64,000 nt of DNA from Mycolicibacterium cosmeticum. Its GTDB lineage: Bacteria > Actinomycetota > Actinomycetes > Mycobacteriales > Mycobacteriaceae. The notes under the pieces were generated by a model, which was not told the DNA's origin, did no database searches, and worked only from the letters and a program-made list of their open reading frames with translations. Location: assembly GCA_016197365.1 (NCBI GenBank), contig JACPVS010000004.1:186001-250000 (forward strand), in the 5' to 3' direction. Shown here piece after piece: positions 25,390-32,036 of this stretch (positions are counted from its first letter, which is position 1; each line of letters begins with the position of its first letter). Made by a program: the position numbers and the translations under genes.

Positions 25390-27024
25390 TTACTTATTCG
25401 AAGATGTGCTAGAAACCGTTGCCGCAGTAGAACTTTCGTGGGCGTCAATCACGGTTTCGGCGCCGAAGAGCGTGCGCAGTTCGGTTTTGAGCACCTTTCC
25501 GGACGGATTGCGGGGCAATGCGTCGACGATCTCCAGCGCCTTGGGGTGCTTGTAGCGAGCTAACCGCTCGGTGAGGAATTCGTCGAGTTCGGCAAGCGTC
25601 AGACCCGCCGCAGACGCAGCGACCACAGCGACCGGCACCTCGCCCCACTTCTCATGCGGGCGCCCGATGACGGCGACCTCCACAATCCCCGGGTGAGCAG
25701 CCAGGACGTTCTCGACCTCGGCGCAGTAGATGTTCTCGCCGCCCGAGATGATCATGTCCTTTTTACGATCTACGACCCGGATGTAACCCTCGTCGTCCTG
25801 GCGCACCAGGTCACCCGAGTGGAACCAGCCCCCGGCGAACGACTCGGCGGTGGCCTTCGGGTTGTTCCAGTAGCCGGACATCAGGGTGGGTGCCCGGTAG
25901 ACGATCTCGCCGACCTGGCCGACGGGGACGTCGTTCATGTCCTCGTCGACGATGCGCGCGGAGACGGTCGGGATGACCCGGCCGACCGAACCGAGCTTAC
26001 GAATGGCGTCCTGGCCCAACAACATACACGTCACCGGGGACATCTCGGTCTGCCCGAACGCGGCCAGGATGTTGGCGCCTGGAAACGCTTCGGCCATCTC
26101 TCTCAGCAACGTATCGGATGCCGGGGCGGCACCCCAGGACAGGACGCGCAGCACCAGGTTCCGCGCCTTGGCCCGCTGCGCGGCGCAGACGGCCTGCCAC
26201 TGCGCGGGGACCAGGAAGATCCCGGTGACCTTCTCCGCCTCGAGCACATCCAGCAGCGCGCCGGGGTCGAACGCGCCCAACGGATAGAGCACCGTCGGGC
26301 GGCCGAGCAACAAGCCGGTGATCATGTTGCCGATCCCCGCGATGTGGAACAGCGGGACGCCGATGAACCCGATGTCACTGTTGAGGTCGGCGCCGTTGGT
26401 GAAGAGGTGGGTCAGGGCCTGGCCGGCGATGTTGGTGTGGGTGAGCACCGCGCCTTTGGGCCGCCCGGTGGTGCCCGAGGTGTACATGATCAGGGCGGGC
26501 GAGTCGTTCGGGATGTCCACCGGCGCGGGGGCGGCACCCGACTCACCGATGAGGTCCTCGTACCCTTCGAGGCCGTCATTCGGGGCGTCTCCGGCCACGA
26601 TGACCGCGGCCAGCCTCGCGTCGAGTCCCCGCACGGCCGCGGCGACAGGCGCCAGGACGGGTTCGGTGATGACCACCTTGGCATCGCAGTCGCTGACCAG
26701 GAACGCGATCTCCGGCGGCGTCATGCGGAAGTTGACCGGCACCGCGATGGCCCCCAGCCGATTGGCGGCCAGGAACGACTCGATGAACTCCGGGCGATTG
26801 AGCATCAGGATGAGCACCCGGTCGCCGAAGCCCACGCCGCGGCGCTGCAAGGCGCCGGCCAGTGCCGTCACCCGCTGATCCAGCTCACGCCAGGTGGTGG
26901 TCTGGCCGAGGTAGCGCAGTGCGGTCTGTTCGGGCTCCATGAGCGCATGCCGGGACAGCTGGTTGGACCAGTTCTGCTGGCGGGCGAGATACGGCTGATC
27001 GGTGGGCAGCGGTGCAGCGGTCAA
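25390..27024 (-). CDS. fadD5: Long-chain acyl-CoA synthetase FadD5
   Basis: 544-residue ANL-superfamily adenylating enzyme that would activate imported fatty acids to acyl-CoA. Visible motifs: P-loop MYTSGTTGRPKGAVLTH at about 175-191, the motif SGYWNNPKATAESFAGGWFH with GDLVRQDDEGYIRVVDRKKD near 395-430, and the catalytic lysine region NPSGKVLKTE near 505. The start is a TTG at 27024 with AAAGG 8 nt upstream. First gene of the mce1 transcript and divergent from mce1R with the palindrome at 27065-27076 between them, exactly the arrangement expected for fadD5. The tail is Thr/Ser-rich. Confidence 0.92.
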   Translation of the reverse strand: MTAAPLPTDQPYLARQQNWSNQLSRHALMEPEQTALRYLGQTTTWRELDQRVTALAGALQRRGVGFGDRVLILMLNRPEFIESFLAANRLGAIAVPVNFRMTPPEIAFLVSDCDAKVVITEPVLAPVAAAVRGLDARLAAVIVAGDAPNDGLEGYEDLIGESGAAPAPVDIPNDSPALIMYTSGTTGRPKGAVLTHTNIAGQALTHLFTNGADLNSDIGFIGVPLFHIAGIGNMITGLLLGRPTVLYPLGAFDPGALLDVLEAEKVTGIFLVPAQWQAVCAAQRAKARNLVLRVLSWGAAPASDTLLREMAEAFPGANILAAFGQTEMSPVTCMLLGQDAIRKLGSVGRVIPTVSARIVDEDMNDVPVGQVGEIVYRAPTLMSGYWNNPKATAESFAGGWFHSGDLVRQDDEGYIRVVDRKKDMIISGGENIYCAEVENVLAAHPGIVEVAVIGRPHEKWGEVPVAVVAASAAGLTLAELDEFLTERLARYKHPKALEIVDALPRNPSGKVLKTELRTLFGAETVIDAHESSTAATVSSTSSNK

Positions 27025-27064
27025 CGGGAGCGCCTTTGCGGTCGTGGGGTTGCGCGTTCTTGAT

Positions 27065-27076
27065 ATTTGATCAAAT
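27065..27076. promoter_or_regulatory. Candidate Mce1R (GntR/FadR-type) operator
   Basis: ATTTGATCAAAT is a perfect 12-bp palindrome located 3 bp before the mce1R ATG at 27080 and 40 bp before the fadD5 TTG. FadR-subfamily GntR dimers bind short palindromes of this size in divergent promoters, and Mce1R represses the mce1 operon in M. tuberculosis (established). The exact site is my inference. Confidence 0.55.
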
Positions 27077-27079
27077 CTA

Positions 27080-27838
27080 ATGTCGTGGCGGTCACACTAT
27101 GACGAGAATTGCCCGCAGACCAACCCCGAGCACCCGGAAAGGCAGCCCGCCCCCACCGTGAACGCACCCGCCAAGCTTCTTGCGATCGGCCGTCGCGAAC
27201 AGCTCTCCGACGAAGTGGCCGCCCACCTTCGGGCGGCCATCATGTCGGGCACCCTGCGGCCGGGCACCTTCGTGCGACTCGATGAGACCGCCGCCCGGCT
27301 GGGCGTCAGCATCACGCCCGTCCGCGAGGCGCTGCGCACGCTGCGCGGGGAGGGCATGGTGCAGCTGGAGCCCAATCGCGGTCACGTGGTGTCGCCCTTC
27401 ACCCGCGACGACATCGCCGACATCTTCTGGCTGCAGGCCACCATCGCCACCGAGATCTCGGCGTCCGCGGCGGCCCGCATCAGCGATGCCGAGATCGACG
27501 AGCTGTCCCGGCTGACCGACGCGCTGGCCGAGGCCGTGGCGGCCGGTGAAGCTGACGCAATCTCGATGGCGGAGTTCACGTTTCACCGGGCGTTCAACCG
27601 ATCGGCCGGCCGGATCAAGCTGGCGTGGTTCCTGCTGCACGCGGCGCGTTACCTACCGCCCAATCTTTACGCCGCCGACCCGACCTGGGGCGCCGACGCG
27701 GTGGCCAACCACCGGGAACTGGTCGAGGCCCTGCGCCGCCGGGACGTCGATGAGGTGGTGCGCCTGACACGCAGCCAATTCTCCGACGGCGCACGCCGAT
27801 TGACCGGGCGTCTGGACGAACTCGGCCTCTGGACCTGA
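27080..27838 (+). CDS. mce1R: GntR/FadR-family repressor Mce1R
   Basis: 252-residue regulator. The N-terminal winged helix spans about 40-105 (LSDEVAAHLRAAIMSGTLRP, AARLGVSITPVREALRTLRGEG) and the C-terminal all-helical FCD domain about 115-240, with candidate metal/ligand residues in DIADIFWLQATIATEISASAA, FHRAF and NHRELVEAL. FCD regulators sense small acids or acyl-CoA-type ligands. ATG 27080 gives the full frame, but the first 26 residues look non-domain and GTG 27158 (226 residues) is a reasonable alternative. It abuts the convergent SRPBCC gene with 1 bp between. Name is based on family plus position opposite fadD5. Confidence 0.88.
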   Translation: MSWRSHYDENCPQTNPEHPERQPAPTVNAPAKLLAIGRREQLSDEVAAHLRAAIMSGTLRPGTFVRLDETAARLGVSITPVREALRTLRGEGMVQLEPNRGHVVSPFTRDDIADIFWLQATIATEISASAAARISDAEIDELSRLTDALAEAVAAGEADAISMAEFTFHRAFNRSAGRIKLAWFLLHAARYLPPNLYAADPTWGADAVANHRELVEALRRRDVDEVVRLTRSQFSDGARRLTGRLDELGLWT

Positions 27839-27839
27839 G

Positions 27840-28280
27840 TCAGGCGCTCAGTTCTTCGGCGCGCTTCTTGAGGTTGTCCGCCAGATGCTCCAGGGCGTCG
27901 TTGGCGATCTTCTTCACCATCATCGACGGCACGCCGGGCATCGACACCTCGACATCCATGTCGACGGTGAGCAACGACGTGTCACCCATGGCGACGACCG
28001 CGAACAGCTGTTCCTGCTTGGAGAAGATGTCGCCCTGCTGAAGCACCGTCTGGATCTGGTTGTCGCCCGGGTAGTAGACGGCCTGGATGAAGGTGCTGGC
28101 CATGCCTTGGATCTTGGTGTCCAGCCGCAGCTGGCTGGGCCGGCCGTCCTCGTATCGCGCCAGGATCCACAGGCCGGTGATCTCTTCGTTCCACTGTGGG
28201 TAGGCCTCGAAATCGGCGACGATCGCCATGATCTCCGCTGCTGGGGCACTGACCTCGACGGTCTTGCTCACGCTGGGCAT
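27840..28280 (-). CDS. SRPBCC (START-like) family protein
   Basis: 146-residue polyketide-cyclase/START-type fold: begins SVSKTVEVSAPAAEIMAIVADFEAYPQWNEEI, the classic entry strand and helix, and ends with an amphipathic helix (ALEHLADNLKKRAEELSA). Such proteins bind hydrophobic ligands in a central cavity. The M. tuberculosis gene at this place (Rv0164, TB18.5, from memory) is the same type. Followed 21 bp upstream by the thioesterase gene on the same strand, so probably a two-gene unit, thioesterase then SRPBCC. Confidence 0.88.
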   Translation of the reverse strand: MPSVSKTVEVSAPAAEIMAIVADFEAYPQWNEEITGLWILARYEDGRPSQLRLDTKIQGMASTFIQAVYYPGDNQIQTVLQQGDIFSKQEQLFAVVAMGDTSLLTVDMDVEVSMPGVPSMMVKKIANDALEHLADNLKKRAEELSA

Positions 28281-28301
28281 GGCGCGAGCATATCGGCGCG
28301 C

Positions 28302-28724
28302 TCAGTCGGTGGTGACGGCGGCCAGCAGGGTCCGGATGGGCTCGGGGATCGGTATCGGTCGCCGGGTGTCACGGTCGACGTAGACGTGTACCCAGCCGCC
28401 GACCGCGGCGAGGGGCTTGCCGTCCTCGAACAGGGCGGTGCGGTAGGTGACGCTGCTGGTGCCCAGCCGGGTGACTCCCAGGCCGACCACCAGGTCGGCA
28501 GGGAACTTCAGCTCGGCGAAATAGCGGCAACTCGACTCGGCGACGACGCCCAGCCAGGGGGCCGCCATCGCGTCGATGCCACTGCCCGCGCCGAGCCAGG
28601 CGTTGATGGCCGTGTCGAACAGCTCGTAGTACACGGCGTTGTTGAGGTGGCCGAACATGTCGTTGTCCGTCCAGCGGGTCTGCACCGGCCAGTGCACAGG
28701 GAAGTCCGCACTCGTCAGGTCCAT
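28302..28724 (-). CDS. Acyl-CoA thioesterase, 4HBT hotdog family
   Basis: 140-residue hotdog protein with the 4-hydroxybenzoyl-CoA thioesterase signature RWTDNDMFGHLNNAVYYELF at about 17-36, including the catalytic-type Asp and the HLNN turn, then the long helix and strands ending VHVYVDRDTRRPIPIPEPI. Hydrolyses acyl-CoA or aromatic acyl-CoA thioesters; the substrate is unknown. Equivalent to Rv0163 by order. Its ATG is only 25 bp from the ATG of the divergent dehydrogenase gene. Confidence 0.88.
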   Translation of the reverse strand: MDLTSADFPVHWPVQTRWTDNDMFGHLNNAVYYELFDTAINAWLGAGSGIDAMAAPWLGVVAESSCRYFAELKFPADLVVGLGVTRLGTSSVTYRTALFEDGKPLAAVGGWVHVYVDRDTRRPIPIPEPIRTLLAAVTTD

Positions 28725-28749
28725 CCGGCCAGTCTGTCAGGCTGGTGCG

Positions 28750-29835
28750 ATGAGGATTCGTGGTGCCGTTCTGGAGACCATCGGGGCGCCGACGCCCTAT
28801 GCCGAGTCGCAACCGCTGCGGGTGCGAGAGCTGGGCCTGGCCGATCCCGGCGACGGTGAGTTGTTGGTGCGGATCGAGGCGGCCGGGTTGTGCCACTCCG
28901 ACCTGTCGGTGGTGGACGGCAACCGAATGCGTCCGGTGCCCATGCTGCTGGGCCATGAGGCGGCCGGCATCGTCGAGAAGATCGGCGGCGCTTCGGATCT
29001 GACGTTTGGGCAGCGGGTGGTGATGACCTTCCTGCCGCGCTGCGGCCAATGCTCCGCCTGCGCGACGGACGGGCTGGCGCCCTGCATTCCGGGCAGCGCC
29101 GCGAACGGTGCCGGGACCCTGCTGAACGGCGACGTCCGGCTCAGCGACGGGGTGCGCCACCATCTCGGGGTGTCCGGCTTCGCGACGCACGCCGTGGTCG
29201 ATCGCCGGTCCGTGGTGCCGGTGGACGACGATGTGCCGGCCGTCGTGGCATCGCTGCTGGGGTGCGCGGTGCTCACCGGCGGCGGCGCGGTACTCAACGC
29301 CGGAGCACCGAAACCGGGCCAGACGGTGGCGGTGGTCGGCATGGGCGGGGTCGGGATGGCCGCCATGCTCACCGCGCTGGCCCACGATGGGGTACGGGTC
29401 ATCGTCATCGACACCCTGCCTGAGAAACTCTCTCGCGCAAAGGAACTCGGCGCACACGAGGTGTATGTCCCCGATGACGCGGCCGAAGTGAAAGCTCAGG
29501 TGGTGATCGAAGCCGTCGGACACCCTGCGGCGCTGGAGACAGCGGTCGCGCTGACCGCGCCCGGCGGTAAGACCATCACCGTCGGGCTGCCCCGCCCCGA
29601 CGCACGGATCAGCGTGTCGCCGTTGGCGTTGGTGGCCGAGGGTCGCTCCCTGATCGGGAGCTACCTGGGCTCGGCGGTCCCGGCCCGCGACATCCCCCGC
29701 TTCGTCGCACTGTGGCGGGCGGGCCGGCTACCGGTCGAGGCGCTGGTGTCCGCCACGATCTCGCTGGAACAGATCAATGCCGGAATGGACGCCCTGGCCG
29801 ACGGGACGGCGGTCCGTCAGATCATCGAGTTCTAG
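28750..29835 (+). CDS. adhE1: Zinc-type alcohol dehydrogenase (AdhE1-like)
   Basis: 361-residue medium-chain dehydrogenase. Catalytic zinc residues: AGLCHSD (Cys near 38), GHEAAG near 58 and a Cys in LLGCAV near 155; structural zinc cysteines CGQCSAC...PC near 90-105; nucleotide fold VVGMGGVGMAA near 185. Compared with the NDMA-type enzyme at 1648 it is a different branch, closer to class III-like aryl/alkyl alcohol dehydrogenases. By gene order it matches Rv0162c. ATG 28750 is used; the upstream open frame lies in the opposing gene. Convergent with TetR at 29832 with a 4-bp overlap. Confidence 0.85.
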   Translation: MRIRGAVLETIGAPTPYAESQPLRVRELGLADPGDGELLVRIEAAGLCHSDLSVVDGNRMRPVPMLLGHEAAGIVEKIGGASDLTFGQRVVMTFLPRCGQCSACATDGLAPCIPGSAANGAGTLLNGDVRLSDGVRHHLGVSGFATHAVVDRRSVVPVDDDVPAVVASLLGCAVLTGGGAVLNAGAPKPGQTVAVVGMGGVGMAAMLTALAHDGVRVIVIDTLPEKLSRAKELGAHEVYVPDDAAEVKAQVVIEAVGHPAALETAVALTAPGGKTITVGLPRPDARISVSPLALVAEGRSLIGSYLGSAVPARDIPRFVALWRAGRLPVEALVSATISLEQINAGMDALADGTAVRQIIEF

Positions 29836-30515
29836 TCGCTGTCAGGCTCTTTGAGTGCCGACATCACCATCGGCATCAGATAGTCCCGCACGTAGGCGCG
29901 GGTGTCGTCGAGACCGGCCAGTTTGATTCCGGTGTGCGGGGTCACGATGAACGACAAGGTCAGCCGGGTCTGCAATTCGGCGACGGTGCGAAGGTGACGT
30001 TCCTGAGCCATGGTGGCGGCGCGCGTGCCGTAGAGCTCGCTGCGGAACAACGCGACCGTGTAGTCGGTGGCGAAATCGATGATGGCGCCGGCGTCGATCG
30101 TCAGGCTGGGCAGGATCGACTCGGGTTCGGTGCGCAGCAGCTTCTTGAGCAGGGCGTGCTCCCGGATGAAGGACACGGTGAACGCGGTGTCGTAGACCAT
30201 CCGCTCTTCGAAGGTGTCGCCCTGGGTGCGGGCCAGCGCGCTGCCTTCCAGGAAACGTCGGGCTTCGGCGAGCACGATGGCGTCGTTGAGCGCAGCCTTG
30301 GTCGGGAATCGCCGGTAGAGGGTGGCGCGCCCGACGCCGCTGCGCCGCGCGACATCCTCCATCGTGGAACGGCGCATGCCGACCAACTCGGCCTGCTCCA
30401 GACCGGCGGCCAGAATGCGGGTGGTGATGTCGTCGGGATTCTCCAGCAGCGCCGCGACCGCCGGATCGGGCTCGGCCAGGCGCCGCACGAAATCTTCCGT
30501 TCGGCCGGATGTCAC
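29832..30515 (-). CDS. TetR-family regulator divergent from P450
   Basis: 227 residues. DNA-binding domain about 30-78: TRILAAGLEQAELVG, then MEDVARRSGVGRATLYRRFP. The C-terminal ligand domain is helical and diverse. The GTG at 30515 is chosen because AAGGAGA lies 6 nt upstream; nine upstream residues lack support. Divergent from the cytochrome P450 gene by 99 bp, with the candidate operator between, suggesting it controls the P450 in response to a hydrophobic ligand. Confidence 0.87.
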   Translation of the reverse strand: MTSGRTEDFVRRLAEPDPAVAALLENPDDITTRILAAGLEQAELVGMRRSTMEDVARRSGVGRATLYRRFPTKAALNDAIVLAEARRFLEGSALARTQGDTFEERMVYDTAFTVSFIREHALLKKLLRTEPESILPSLTIDAGAIIDFATDYTVALFRSELYGTRAATMAQERHLRTVAELQTRLTLSFIVTPHTGIKLAGLDDTRAYVRDYLMPMVMSALKEPDSD

Positions 30516-30569
30516 GCAGTTTCTCCTTGCTAGGCCGATCACTCGGCCGTACGGTCGATCATAGCCAGC

Positions 30570-30603
30570 GAGACAATGATCGTCTCAGTGTCTCGCACGT
30601 CTC
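30570..30603. promoter_or_regulatory. Candidate TetR operator cluster upstream of P450
   Basis: GAGAC (30570-30574) and GTCTC (30582-30586) form a perfect 5-bp inverted repeat with 7-bp spacing. GTCTC recurs at 30590-30594 and 30599-30603, placing three equal half-sites in phase just ahead of the P450 start at 30615. Fits cooperative binding of a TetR dimer pair, but this is unproven. Confidence 0.4.
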
Positions 30604-30614
30604 AGGGGGAAGCG

Positions 30615-31925
30615 ATGCAACTAGGGCTCTGGACACGATGGTTGGCGTTGAACGGGGTGCCGCGGGCATTCCTGGCAGCGCAGGCGCTGCGCGGCGATCC
30701 GATGGCCAAGGTGCTGGCCAACCACGGCCGCGGGGCGGATCCGTACCCGTTTCTGGAGCAGATCCGGGCCAAGGGACCGTTGGTGCGCACGCGTTTCACC
30801 TGGGTCAGCGTCGATCACGGCGTGTGCCGGGAAGTACTGCGGGACAGGCGCTTCGGTATCACCGATCCGACACAGATGGAGTTGCCGGGCCCACTGCGCG
30901 CCCTGATCGCCCGCACCGATCCCGGTGTGGCCAACCCCGTCGAGCCGCCGGCGATGGTGGTGGTGGATCCACCGCACCACACCCGCTATCGGCAGTCGGT
31001 GTCGCAGAGCTTCACCCCGCGCGCCATCGACCGACTCGGCGACCGGGTCGTCGAGGTCACCGCTGAGCTCATCGGCGGCCTCGGTCGGTCCTCGCAGCCC
31101 GACCTGATCGCCGACTTCGCCACCCGACTGCCCGTCGAGATCATCGCCGAGATCCTCGATCTGCCTGCGCAGACCCACACCGACCTGCTGGAGTGGGGGC
31201 ACAGCGGGGCACCGCTGCTGGACATCGGAATTCCCTGGCGCACCTACCGCGACGCCATCGGCAGCCTGGCCGGCGCCGAGCGCACTCTGCGGGCGCGCTT
31301 CGACCAGGTGCGCGCGAGCGATCCCGGCGACAACGCCTTCACCAGGCTGGCGGCCGACCATACACTGACCGCACGGGAATTCACGTCCAACGCCGCATTG
31401 CTGATCGGCGCGGGTTTCGAGACCACGGTGAACCTGATCGGCAACGGCATCGTGGCGCTGCTGCGAAACCCCGATCAGCTGATCCGCCTACGCCAGGATC
31501 CCGACCTGTGGCCCAACGCCATCGAGGAGATCCTGCGTATCGATAGCCCGGTGCAGATGACCGCACGCACCGCGGGCTGCGATGTCGAGATCGGCGGGCG
31601 ACGTATCGCCAAGGGCGATATGGTCGCACTGTTTCTCGGCGGCGCCAATCGCGACCCGGCCGTGTTCGCCGACCCCGCCACCTTCGACGTCGGTCGCACG
31701 AATGCGCGCGAGCACCTCGCCTTCGCCTCGGGTATCCACGCCTGCCTCGGTGCGGCACTGGCCCGGATCGAGGGGGTAACCGCGCTGCGGGCGCTCTTCG
31801 ACGCGTTCCCGGACCTGCAACTCACAGCACCCCCACAACGGCGGGGTCTGGTCAATCTCCGCGGCTACAACGCGTTGCCCGCGCATCTCGGGAGCAGGCG
31901 GCCGGTGCCGGTCGGGCCGTCGTAA
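30615..31925 (+). CDS. Cytochrome P450 monooxygenase
   Basis: 436 residues with all core P450 landmarks: I-helix oxygen-binding segment LLIGAGFETTVNLIG (about 263-277), ExxR in EEILR (about 310), and the heme loop AFASGIHACLGAALAR (about 368-383) with the proximal Cys. Soluble, no membrane anchor, so it needs a ferredoxin and reductase in trans; none is adjacent. ATG 30615 is chosen since AGGGGGA lies 4 nt upstream; the ATG at 30576 has no ribosome site. Substrate unknown. Actinobacterial CYPs of this layout often hydroxylate steroids, fatty acids or terpenes. Confidence 0.92.
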   Translation: MQLGLWTRWLALNGVPRAFLAAQALRGDPMAKVLANHGRGADPYPFLEQIRAKGPLVRTRFTWVSVDHGVCREVLRDRRFGITDPTQMELPGPLRALIARTDPGVANPVEPPAMVVVDPPHHTRYRQSVSQSFTPRAIDRLGDRVVEVTAELIGGLGRSSQPDLIADFATRLPVEIIAEILDLPAQTHTDLLEWGHSGAPLLDIGIPWRTYRDAIGSLAGAERTLRARFDQVRASDPGDNAFTRLAADHTLTAREFTSNAALLIGAGFETTVNLIGNGIVALLRNPDQLIRLRQDPDLWPNAIEEILRIDSPVQMTARTAGCDVEIGGRRIAKGDMVALFLGGANRDPAVFADPATFDVGRTNAREHLAFASGIHACLGAALARIEGVTALRALFDAFPDLQLTAPPQRRGLVNLRGYNALPAHLGSRRPVPVGPS

Positions 31926-31964
31926 CACCATGTGAGCACCGAATATTCCCCCTCAACCGGCTAG

Positions 31965-31993
31965 TTGACAGAATTCAGAAGCGCACCTAGCGT
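31965..31993 (+). promoter_or_regulatory. SigA-type promoter upstream of the chimeric NTPase gene
   Basis: TTGACA (31965-31970), 17-nt spacer and TAGCGT (31988-31993), giving a leader of about 35-40 nt before the ATG at 32037. Best promoter match in the P450-to-NTPase intergenic space. Confidence 0.55.
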
Positions 31994-32036
31994 TCGACCT
32001 GTCCGGCCCGATACCGGCCGGCGGTGAGACTGGAGA

